From Zhongshania aliphaticivorans (GTDB lineage Bacteria; Pseudomonadota; Gammaproteobacteria; Pseudomonadales; Spongiibacteraceae), in the NCBI RefSeq assembly GCF_001586255.1, contig NZ_CP014544.1, positions 2,635,501 through 2,699,500 on the forward strand: DNA of 64,000 nucleotides. The letters run 5' to 3'. The notes beneath the pieces are model-generated. The model was not told the DNA's origin and made no database searches. It saw only the letters and a program-made list of their open reading frames with translations. This document shows, in pieces, positions 7,468 to 14,282 of the stretch. Made by a program: the position numbers and the translations under genes. How positions within the stretch are numbered: position 1 is the stretch's first letter; each line of letters starts with the position of its first letter.

Positions 7468-9000
7468 CTATACGAGGGACACATTCCAGGGTAGCAATGC
7501 CTGCAATTCGTCATCACTGGATATGCTTGGCAGTCTTGCAAACACCTCACGCAAATACGCGTAAGGTTCAAGGCCATTCGCTTTCGCGGTTTCGATCAAG
7601 CTATAAATAGCGGCGCTGGCGTGGGCACCTCTGGGCGTCGCGCTGAACAGCCAATTTTTGCGGCCAATAACGAAGGGGCGGATGGCGTTCTCCGCAAGGT
7701 TATTGTCGATGTTGACGTCGCCGTCTTCTGTGTAGGCTACGAGCTTTTCCCAGTTCTTATTGAGATAACCCAGCGCCGTACCGAGTAGGCCTTTGGGCAA
7801 GGTGCTGTGTAGTGTTTTGTCCAGCCACTCCCTAAGGGCGCTGAAGATCGGAACACTTTTCTCTTGGCGTAGCTGGCGGCGAGTTTCGCTGCTCGCGTCT
7901 TTCGCCTGCTTTTCGATGGCGTACAGCTTGGCAATATAACTGATCGCCACATCGGCTTTGCCGATGCGGGTAGTCTTTTTGTCTTTAGATGTCCCTGCCT
8001 TTTGAGCATCAACGAATTTACGGCGTGCGTGTGCCCAGCACCCCACATGGCTAATGTCGTCTTTGCGTCCAACGGCATGGTAGCCCGCATAGTCATCGGT
8101 TTGCAGGTAACCACTAAAGTCCTTTAGTAATTTTTCCGCCACGCTGCCAGCGCGGCTCGGCGCATAATCATATAACACGATGGAGTGATCGGGGGCGCCA
8201 CTGCGCCTGACCCACATATACGATTGGCTACTTGCGGGCCTGTCCGGTTCGTTTAGCACCTGAAGCGGCGTTTCGTCGCACTGGATGATTTTGCCGCTGC
8301 GAAGTTCGCTATCAAGCTGGGCGATAAGTGGCGCGATCAATTCACCGCTGCGCATCATCCAATTGGCGAGGGTGTTGCGGGGGATATCAATCTCCATCCG
8401 TTTGAAGATGGCTTCTTGGCGGTGCAGTGGCAGCGCATCATGGTATTTCGCGGTAGCGATATACGCCAGTAGGCCTGCACTCGCATTGCTTTTTGGAATG
8501 GGCTGCGCCGGTAATGCGGCGGTACGTACCGTCGATTCACACGCTTTGCAGGCGTATTTCAGGCGGGCGTGTACTAAGACGTGGACGGTTGCAGGAATGA
8601 TATCCAGCTGCTCGCTGGTGTCTTCGCCAATATGCGTTAACGCACAACCGCATTCACAGACTTTGTCGGCATCAGCCAGATCATGTTCGATACGAACGTG
8701 CGGCAAGTCAGCGGGTAACGATTTACGACCACGGGATTTGCGACGCTCATACTGGATTGTTTCGGTTTCGGCGTCATCCGTGTTTTCGTCAAGGTCGTCT
8801 TCGGGAACAGGCTCAGCGGCTTCGGCTTCATTAAACAGCTCGGCCTGCCCATCCGACTTCTCGCTGCTGGCCGCAAAGCGTTTATGCCTGAGTAAACGCA
8901 CTTGTGCTTCGAGTAACGAGATGCGTTTATCCTTCTCCAAAAGCAAAGCTTTGAGGCTGTGGATATCGTCAGAAGAAGGGGTTGATGGTCGCGTCGTCAT
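7468..9000 (-). CDS. tnpC: IS66-family transposase TnpC
   Basis: A full-length 510-residue transposase. It has an N-terminal coiled-coil/leucine-zipper region (about 10-45), an acidic linker, a zinc-binding segment (C-E-C-G-C and later C-K-A-C at about 114-155), then the DDE catalytic domain with Q-C-D-E-T-P, Q-T-D-D-Y-A-G-Y and D-N-N-L-A-E-N-A-I-R-P. This last motif supplies the catalytic Glu. The C-terminal IS66 extension ends at the inverted repeat. It makes the strand breaks for transposition and is probably translated from the same mRNA as tnpA and tnpB. Confidence 0.95.
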   Translation of the reverse strand: MTTRPSTPSSDDIHSLKALLLEKDKRISLLEAQVRLLRHKRFAASSEKSDGQAELFNEAEAAEPVPEDDLDENTDDAETETIQYERRKSRGRKSLPADLPHVRIEHDLADADKVCECGCALTHIGEDTSEQLDIIPATVHVLVHARLKYACKACESTVRTAALPAQPIPKSNASAGLLAYIATAKYHDALPLHRQEAIFKRMEIDIPRNTLANWMMRSGELIAPLIAQLDSELRSGKIIQCDETPLQVLNEPDRPASSQSYMWVRRSGAPDHSIVLYDYAPSRAGSVAEKLLKDFSGYLQTDDYAGYHAVGRKDDISHVGCWAHARRKFVDAQKAGTSKDKKTTRIGKADVAISYIAKLYAIEKQAKDASSETRRQLRQEKSVPIFSALREWLDKTLHSTLPKGLLGTALGYLNKNWEKLVAYTEDGDVNIDNNLAENAIRPFVIGRKNWLFSATPRGAHASAAIYSLIETAKANGLEPYAYLREVFARLPSISSDDELQALLPWNVSLV

Positions 9001-9024
9001 GACGCGTATTATACCAAAAGACCG

Positions 9025-9381
9025 TTAGCTAACCGAGTCAAAATACAAGGTTTCATGCGGTTTATTGCGCCAAATATCCAAGCCATCGAGCAAGAGGTTT
9101 AAGTCGCGGCCATCGCGTAATTCATAGCCTGACTCGCACTGGCGAGGCCATTTAAAGCGCTGCTTTTCTAGGCGCTTATACCAGACCACAAAACCATTTC
9201 GCTCCCAATACAGGAGTTTGATTTTATCTCGGCCACGATTGCAAAACACAAACAAGACTTCCATCATCGGCGAGAGCGCCAGCTCGTTTTCAACCAGCGC
9301 GGCCAAGCCATTGATGGACTTGCGCATATCTACCGGGGCCATGTACAAATAGACCTCAATATTGGATGTCGGCCGCAGCAT
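9025..9381 (-). CDS. tnpB: IS66-family accessory protein TnpB
   Basis: 118 residues with the IS66 Orf2 (TnpB) signature: V-Y-L-Y-M-A-P-V-D-M-R-K-S-I-N-G-L near the start, then F-C-N-R-G-R-D-K-I-K-L-L-Y-W-E-R-N-G-F and W-Y-K-R-L-E. The frame is open further upstream, but the start at 9381 overlaps the tnpA stop (TGATG), the usual coupled arrangement. This protein is required for transposition with TnpC and is unrelated to the RNA-guided IS605 TnpB. Confidence 0.93.
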   Translation of the reverse strand: MLRPTSNIEVYLYMAPVDMRKSINGLAALVENELALSPMMEVLFVFCNRGRDKIKLLYWERNGFVVWYKRLEKQRFKWPRQCESGYELRDGRDLNLLLDGLDIWRNKPHETLYFDSVS

Positions 9382-9680
9382 CAGTTCGATTCCCGAAGGA
9401 GTTGCAGCACGGCGGGCAACACGACAGGCAAATCGCTGGCGGATAATTCCAATCGAACGCCGAGCGGTAAATTCATTATCATACGAGATGAGGCTGGCAT
9501 GCCGCCCAGTTTTAATAATTTTGCTGAGGGCGCTTTTGCGGGGCTCAATCGATTGCGCCAATACGCGAAGTTATGAAATTTGATCTCATGCTGCTTGCAA
9601 TACGCGGCTTGGGATAGTCCGCTGCCTTGCCAGGCGGTGACATGGTCTTGCCAGAATTGGGCTTTGTTGATGGTGGTCAT
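9381..9680 (-). CDS. tnpA: IS66-family accessory protein TnpA
   Basis: A 99-residue protein with the N-terminal helix-turn-helix-like pattern of IS66 Orf1 (F-W-Q-D-H-V, W-Q-G-S-G-L-S-Q-A-A-Y-C, then F-x-Y-W-R). It is the first gene after the right inverted repeat and is coupled to tnpB by a TGATG overlap. It is presumed to help recognise the IS ends. Confidence 0.92.
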   Translation of the reverse strand: MTTINKAQFWQDHVTAWQGSGLSQAAYCKQHEIKFHNFAYWRNRLSPAKAPSAKLLKLGGMPASSRMIMNLPLGVRLELSASDLPVVLPAVLQLLRESN

Positions 9681-9757
9681 GAATAGCTCCTCAGTTAAAA
9701 ATTGAAGAGTAAAGCCGTAGTGGGAAGATTATTAGATGTGGTTTATTGAGCGCTTAC

Positions 9758-9765
9758 CCTTAAAC
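9758..9765. repeat. IS66 target-site duplication, right copy
   Basis: CCTTAAAC directly follows the right terminal inverted repeat and is identical to 7437-7444. Confidence 0.9.
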
Positions 9766-9890
9766 CAGGTCCAAAACCGATAGCAAAATCAACTGGAAAG
9801 CCCGATCAACGCCGACGTGACAACAAAAGCACACCGGGAAATAATCCGGCTTTAAAACCAAGTAAATCATCAAAAAAATAGGACGAATTG

Positions 9891-9921
9891 CTGAAAGGCT
9901 ACCTGAGTTGTAGCCTTTCAG
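9891..9921. terminator. 12-bp hairpin after the split ORF
   Basis: CTGAAAGGCTAC (9891-9902) pairs perfectly with GTAGCCTTTCAG (9910-9921) around a 7-base loop, 9 bases after the stop of the interrupted ORF. The downstream tract is TATAACTCTTCT, only moderately T-rich. On the minus strand a T7 run lies about 10 bases past the stem, so a leftward role is also possible. Confidence 0.5.
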
Positions 9922-9950
9922 TATAACTCTTCTAATAATTTGCACACTGT

Positions 9951-10036
9951 GCATAACGCCGCCAGCACGCGCGGCTTTGTAGTGGAGGCGAAGCCGCAAC
10001 GGAAAAGCCGTCGCTGTGACTGGCCTTGTTAGCGCC
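9951..10036 (-). other. attC-like integron recombination site, right copy
   Basis: An 86-bp imperfect palindrome. Read on the minus strand it starts GGCGCTAACAAGGCCAG and ends CTGGCGGCGTTATGC, which are the classic outer forms of attC (TAAC at one end, GTTATGC at the other). Arms pair as TAAC/GTTA, CCAG/CTGG, GCG/CGC and GGCTTT/AAAGCC round a central GGCGAAGCC hairpin. The stop codon of the MBL-fold gene falls inside the GTTAGC end. It shares a 12-mer and a 17-mer (one mismatch) with the site at 6160-6236. Confidence 0.6.
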
Positions 10037-10979
10037 TAGGCCCACGATTACCCCTGTTTATTCTTGCCCTGATAGTATCAGTGTTATTTCTTAAAAAACT
10101 TGTTTTACGAGCAATAAAATCATATTCACTGGAAACCTCAGCGCTGCCCGCTTTTAAATTTACCACCTTGTAATGCCCTGCATGAGAGCCGGTTGAGAAA
10201 ACCACGACATCTCCATTCTTGGTTGTAAATAACTTGACATCGTTTTTGTGCAAGAGATCTCTTATTTCTTGCTTCGGATGTTTAAATTGATTTGCATAAT
10301 CTGCACTAGCAATTGCAATAGTAGGCCGGACAGTTTTTACGAAAGCTGACGTTGTAAATCCGTTACTAGCGCCATGATGCGCAAGAATCATAATATCTGT
10401 CTCTTGATTAATGGTTCTCTGACGACGAAGCCCTGATGCAATATTGTTGCATTCAACATCACCCAAACTTAAAACATTGAAAGATCCTGACCTAAAATGC
10501 TTTACCGTTGAGTTGTTGTTGGAACTTTCATCGTCTATTACCTTGGGGTGATGTAATGTATCTTTATACCCATAATTTTCCGCCTTATCTAAGCTATCAA
10601 TATATTCTGGCGTTACACTAATAATCTTGTTGCTGCCTTTCCCTCGCAATTCATAAGCTTTTATGATTTTCAGGCTCTCTTTTCCTGCCTCTGAGTGAGG
10701 AATATATCCCGGATATTCGATCTTGTTCGGCTTGAATTCTGCAAGAATTTTCTCAAGCTGAGATGGCGAACAATGATCTCTATCCCAAGAGGTAATGTGT
10801 AGATTATTAATCTTTGTCACATCGCATAACTTCAACTCTTGCTTAATACTTTCTTCATTGGTTTCGTTATAGCGAGCTTCAATGAGGGTAAAGAAACCCC
10901 CGTTAAAATAAGAAAAAGAAGAGCCAGCATTTCCCAACTGATAAGCCCGAAATCGAGTTTTTTTACTTTTGACTGTCAT
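10029..10979 (-). CDS. MBL-fold (ComEC/Rec2 C-terminal-like) protein
   Basis: The 316-residue protein resembles the metallo-beta-lactamase-fold hydrolases related to the ComEC C-terminal domain. A motif I-T-S-W-D-R-D-H-C sits at about 62-70; in canonical enzymes this is H-x-H-x-D-H, so the first two His are replaced by Ser and Asp, as in the S/T-H-x-x-x-D-H variants. Later it has S-L-G-D-V-E, L-A-H-H-G-A-S-N-G and an I-A-I-A-S-A-D segment. AGAAGG lies 6 bases before the ATG. It follows a small membrane protein by 11 bases, so they should be cotranscribed. It ends inside an attC-like site. Role unknown; nuclease or hydrolase activity in defence is a guess. Confidence 0.65.
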   Translation of the reverse strand: MTVKSKKTRFRAYQLGNAGSSFSYFNGGFFTLIEARYNETNEESIKQELKLCDVTKINNLHITSWDRDHCSPSQLEKILAEFKPNKIEYPGYIPHSEAGKESLKIIKAYELRGKGSNKIISVTPEYIDSLDKAENYGYKDTLHHPKVIDDESSNNNSTVKHFRSGSFNVLSLGDVECNNIASGLRRQRTINQETDIMILAHHGASNGFTTSAFVKTVRPTIAIASADYANQFKHPKQEIRDLLHKNDVKLFTTKNGDVVVFSTGSHAGHYKVVNLKAGSAEVSSEYDFIARKTSFLRNNTDTIRARINRGNRGPRR

Positions 10980-10990
10980 CTATAGCCTTC

Positions 10991-11488
10991 TTAATCTGAG
11001 CTTTCGTTATTAGAATTGATCCTTTTTACAATATATTCTGACTGCTTTCTGTACGAAAACACAAAGAGGATTAGCAGCGCAGGCAGCAACGCGTACTTAT
11101 AATATGAAGATAAGCTTTCATATTCATGAATTATTTTTTCGCCTGCAACTAATAAACACAAAATTACTAGAGCCGAAATAAGGGAGCGGTACATATTGTT
11201 CGCTTCCGACAAAACTTCAACTTTTTGGTCATTTTTTACAGCTTTTAAAAAATCCGAATAGGCAGCGAATTTTACTATTTTTAATTTCTTTAAAATTGGC
11301 TCCAAGACGATTGATCCAAACCTGCTTGTGATCAAGCCGACAAAGTAATAAAAAAATAGTCCGGTAATAATTGAGTCCTGTAAGAGAGGTATATCGAAAT
11401 ACCTATCTGAAACAACGCATAAAATGACGCCCGGTAGCAAATAATTAAACAAATTGTAGGATGAAAGTTTATCTAAAATACTTTCCAC
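10991..11488 (-). CDS. Small multi-pass membrane protein paired with MBL protein
   Basis: The start is placed at a GTG (11488) because GGGAG lies 5 bases upstream and the encoded V-E-S-I-L-D-K-L-S-S-Y-N-L-F-N-Y-L-L-P-G looks like a natural N-terminus; the frame extends to an ATG at 11539. About four hydrophobic segments are visible: two in the first half (L-L-P-G-V-I-L-C-V-V and I-I-T-G-L-F-F-Y-Y-F-V-G-L-I) and two near the C-terminus, separated by a charged cytoplasmic loop. I do not recognise a characterised family. Base composition is AT-richer than the core genes, fitting horizontal acquisition. Confidence 0.65.
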   Translation of the reverse strand: MESILDKLSSYNLFNYLLPGVILCVVSDRYFDIPLLQDSIITGLFFYYFVGLITSRFGSIVLEPILKKLKIVKFAAYSDFLKAVKNDQKVEVLSEANNMYRSLISALVILCLLVAGEKIIHEYESLSSYYKYALLPALLILFVFSYRKQSEYIVKRINSNNESSD

Positions 11489-11826
11489 AGATACTCCCTT
11501 TTGGTGCGAAGCTGGATTAAACGCTAACAGTGAATTCAACTGCGTTGCGCTTTATAACTCGTGTACATAGCGAGCCTAAGCCTTGAGGTGATTAAGCAGG
11601 ATAATTCTATTTGAATCAGGGCGATAGTAAGTCTGAAATGATTTTTTCATTTGCGTGCATCCTGCATTTGATGTGGAATCCCTTGGCTCTGATCATAATC
11701 ACTTCTAAATAAAAATCAATTGCTTAAGTGAATTGCATCGGAATTAGTGAGCGCAATGCTGCTGAATACGAGCTTGACCACTAACGTGCACTACACCCTA
11801 CGACATTTATTGTTTAAGGCCGCTTT
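11489..11826. other. Noncoding gap between MBL and AbiE modules
   Basis: About 340 bp of AT-rich sequence between two leftward operons. It must hold the promoter of the membrane/MBL pair. I see no convincing ORF, RNA gene or repeat in it. Confidence 0.4.
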
Positions 11827-12729
11827 TTATTTAGCCAGCAATATGCGCTCCAATCGCTGAAGCTGATAATCATATTTATCGCCGTTACGCTCTTTCAACG
11901 TAGAGAGATTCTGAAGCTTCCAGCGCAAAGCTGGGAAATCACCCCAAGGGTACTCTGACCAATCTGGCTCCAAACGATTAAAAGCCAACAAAAACGCTTT
12001 TTCACCGGCGGTAAGGTCAGCGCGAATGGTACTAATCAGCCTCGTACGAGTTAGCTCAAAAGCCTCGTAACTAAAGGGCACTGCACTCATCCCCTCAAAC
12101 TGATTTTGATATGCCGCACGTTGGTCTAATAAGTTAGGATCAAGCAATTCGTACGTCGGCTGATTACTCGCCACCAAACTAAACAGGAGGCCCTGACGAA
12201 TATCATCTGTGAGCCCCTCGTTATCGAACAATAATTTCACATCGAATAAATCCCTAGGATGCTGACGATCCAGTGCGGCGCACAGCTTGCCACCATAAAG
12301 CTGCGCAAGCGGGACAATGGGCACCACACAAAACACATCAAACTCGCTCTGAGCGAAGTCACACAGCGGCCGCAGACTAGACTCGCCCAACAAACCACGC
12401 CCTACGGTATTCACCTCAATTTTAATCAGAACACCATCTGCATCGAGCTGGAGCTTACAAATATTTGGTTTGTGCTCAACTCTTATTGTCCGGCGCAATG
12501 CCTCTATGCGCGCTTTAATATTTAATAAAGCGTCATTTATCGCCGCCAATGATTCAGATCTGTCTGTAATCTCGATATACGTTAGATCAATATCCACCGA
12601 CAACCTTGGCATATCCCGCACAAATAGATTAATCGCGGTGCCGCCATGCATGGCAAAACAAGCTTCTTTTGCCACTTCGGGTAAGACGTCAAGAAGAAGC
12701 CTAACCTGAGGTTTATATAATTCATTCAC
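11827..12729 (-). CDS. abiEii: AbiEii-type nucleotidyltransferase toxin
   Basis: A 300-residue member of the AbiEii/AbiGii toxin family. The nucleotidyltransferase signature is clear: H-G-G-T-A-I-N-L-F at about 28-36, then R-L-S-V-D-I-D-L-T at about 42-50 with the paired acidic residues, and a K-I-E-V-N further acidic strand. AbiE toxins modify tRNA (MenT relatives) or otherwise consume GTP and abort phage infection; antitoxin AbiEi acts as a transcriptional repressor (type IV system). It overlaps abiEi by 4 bases. Confidence 0.88.
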   Translation of the reverse strand: MNELYKPQVRLLLDVLPEVAKEACFAMHGGTAINLFVRDMPRLSVDIDLTYIEITDRSESLAAINDALLNIKARIEALRRTIRVEHKPNICKLQLDADGVLIKIEVNTVGRGLLGESSLRPLCDFAQSEFDVFCVVPIVPLAQLYGGKLCAALDRQHPRDLFDVKLLFDNEGLTDDIRQGLLFSLVASNQPTYELLDPNLLDQRAAYQNQFEGMSAVPFSYEAFELTRTRLISTIRADLTAGEKAFLLAFNRLEPDWSEYPWGDFPALRWKLQNLSTLKERNGDKYDYQLQRLERILLAK

Positions 12730-13496
12730 TCGGCCACCTCTAGCTCTTTCGGTACCGTTATCTGGTATTTCGAAACATAGCTGCCGCCTTTTACGATCGC
12801 ACGCTTGCCACTGCCAAGGTCGATACGATCAAGATCCAAATAATTTAGCCACTGATGACCTGCCTTTTCTGCTAAATAAAGGAATAGGCGTTTCACTTTG
12901 ATGGAAGTGCAGGCTTCCAACAACTGCTGAACCGAAGTCGGTCGTAAATTATTCAATCCGTCCATCAGCTCATAGACTTCCAATAGCGGTTGCGTGTTTG
13001 GAGCCAAGTAAAGGCATTCCATTATTGCCCTAGCAGGGCTCGATACTTTAACGCTGAAGTTTTTATGATTGATATCAACCAACCCCAGCGCCGCTGGTAA
13101 AAAAGATGTCAGCTGGGTGCTTACCTTGACGCCCCAATCCCTTTTTTTAAACCACAGTGGCGGCGCATCGCCTGCAGCCGCAAAGAGCTGTACGGACTTA
13201 GCGGAAAGCGAAAGATAGTGCGACTTACCCTGAAGCGCTAAGGCCGTTTTAGCCGCCGGATGTACCGACAAGCCTAATTGAGTTTGAAGCGCGTAAACGC
13301 CACCCAAGTAATCCACCTCGTTGCCATGGCGAGCTAACGCGCCAGTCCCGATAGAATCAAACCAGCCACTTTTTTTGTACTGCTTTAGTAGCTCTGGACT
13401 GTAGCCCTCCTGCGTTAGCCACGCGACCGCCAAAGCCGTACCTGCAGGCTGACGACTGAGCAATCGGTTTATTTTTGATATCTTTTGGGTATTCAT
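12726..13496 (-). CDS. abiEi: AbiEi-type antitoxin and transcriptional repressor
   Basis: A 256-residue AbiEi-like protein (AbiEi_3 type): an N-terminal winged-helix region (about 1-95), then a domain with S-S-P-A-R-A-I-M-E-C-L-Y, Y-E-L-M-D-G-L and L-Y-L-A-E-K-A-G-H-x-W motifs recognised in this family. It precedes and overlaps the toxin gene. The predicted transcription start coincides with its ATG, and an inverted repeat lies in the promoter, fitting autorepression. Confidence 0.85.
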   Translation of the reverse strand: MNTQKISKINRLLSRQPAGTALAVAWLTQEGYSPELLKQYKKSGWFDSIGTGALARHGNEVDYLGGVYALQTQLGLSVHPAAKTALALQGKSHYLSLSAKSVQLFAAAGDAPPLWFKKRDWGVKVSTQLTSFLPAALGLVDINHKNFSVKVSSPARAIMECLYLAPNTQPLLEVYELMDGLNNLRPTSVQQLLEACTSIKVKRLFLYLAEKAGHQWLNYLDLDRIDLGSGKRAIVKGGSYVSKYQITVPKELEVAE

Positions 13497-13502
13497 AAAA
13501 CC

Positions 13503-13551
13503 AATATATGTAAAATTATAAACTTGGTCAATAAAGATGGTTTGTAATTTT
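13503..13551 (-). promoter_or_regulatory. abiE promoter and inverted-repeat operator
   Basis: On the minus strand TTGACC (13526-13531) and TATATT (13503-13508) are spaced exactly 17 bp. An inverted repeat, AAAATTATAAAC (13512-13523) against GTTTGTAATTTT (13540-13551) with one mismatch, overlaps the spacer and flanks the -35. The -10 ends 6 bases before the abiEi ATG, so the mRNA is predicted to be leaderless. Confidence 0.65.
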
Positions 13552-13888
13552 TTCTATTCAGGTGGAAAAAATACCTAAATCGTATTAAATTTAAACCGAC
13601 AATAGGCATAACTCTGGAACTGAAAATTGACTAAGCAGATACGAAACGCACATAGAACGTCCGCTAAATCGACCTTCCAGCCGCCTTATCGCTAAACATC
13701 TAGACATGCTATGCGTAAAACGCCCGACTAAAATGAAAACTCAGGGCATAATCCAAATTTTTGGCCAATATCGGTTTCACATGCTTGGCCAATTTAGGGG
13801 TGAACCAACAAACTCCACTTGGCGTAATCAGCCAACAATGCAGGCGAAGCCTTGACTCCCCACCCCCAGCGCGTATCCTTGGCGCCGA
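13552..13888. other. Noncoding gap before the riboswitch
   Basis: About 340 bp between the divergent abiE promoter and the cobalamin aptamer. It should contain the cobN operon promoter, which I could not place with confidence. TTGGCCAAT occurs twice, near 13761 and 13785. No gene is visible. Confidence 0.35.
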
Positions 13889-14133
13889 TGTTTCAGGTGC
13901 TTGCGTCGCATAATCACTGCGCGCAGCTTAAACGGGAAACAGGTGCGCTGGGTTCAACTAATTTGACCAGCAAAGCCTGTACTGCCCCCGCAACGGTAAA
14001 CAGAGAACACTATTCCGTCAGGCCAGTGAGGCGCTGACAGCCACTGCGTAAACCGTGGGAAGGCGAATAGTTGCTATAAATAGCACTGCGTAATTCATAC
14101 GCACTCTGTGAGTCCGGAGACCGGCCCGAAACC
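13889..14133 (+). ncRNA. Cobalamin (B12) riboswitch
   Basis: All the conserved blocks occur in order: AAACGGGAAACAGGTG, CCAGCAAAGCC, the B12-box-type CTGCCCCCGCAACGGTAA, GCCACTG, GGGAAGGCG, and the 3' closing GAGTCCGGAGACCGGCC. A 150-base region with GC-rich hairpins follows before the cobN-like ATG at 14283 and likely forms the expression platform. Cobalamin binding normally turns such genes off, so the operon should be made when B12 is scarce. Confidence 0.95.
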
Positions 14134-14282
14134 CAAGAATAGAACGTGGCGGGGTGTCACACCAGATTCGCTTTTTGGCGCATAGCCAAAGCTCAAACCA
14201 TAGTCTGCCAAGCCCCCTGCCCGCGTTTTATTCCCACCTTGTTCAATAGCCGTATGCGGGCGAGCTACGGCGGGGAAATACT

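Larger units (their letters stand above)
7445..9757 (-). mobile_element. Complete IS66-family insertion sequence
   Basis: The 2313-bp element is bounded by 20-bp inverted repeats: left GTAAGCGCTCAATTAACCAC (7445-7464), and a right end (9738-9757) whose complement differs at one position. It is flanked by the exact 8-bp duplication CCTTAAAC. It contains tnpA, tnpB and tnpC in the standard order on the minus strand, all with intact frames. The perfect duplication and intact genes suggest a recent insertion that may still be active. Confidence 0.95.
7432..9881 (+). pseudogene. 42-codon basic ORF split by IS66 insertion
   Basis: Removing the IS and one copy of its target duplication joins 7432-7444 to 9766-9881 and restores an uninterrupted ORF: ATG at 7432, stop TAG at 9879-9881, 42 codons. 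The product would be very rich in Lys, Arg, Pro and Ser, starting M-S-L-K-P-G-P-K-P and ending S-S-K-K, and is probably disordered. A 12-bp hairpin follows 9 bases after the stop. I do not recognise the protein; that it was a real gene is inferred from exact frame restoration and the terminator-like end. Confidence 0.45.

Noticed and set aside
8285-9028. 247-codon plus-strand ORF inside IS66
   Set aside because: It lies opposite the intact tnpC gene, with Ser/Ala/Arg-rich composition typical of shadow frames.
9760-9999. 79-codon minus-strand ORF right of IS66
   Set aside because: It spans the hairpin and attC-like site and shows no protein pattern or ribosome site. The plus-strand ORF restored by removing the IS is the better reading.
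13852-14037. 61-codon ORF before the cobN-like gene
   Set aside because: It runs through the conserved core of the cobalamin aptamer, which explains the sequence better.
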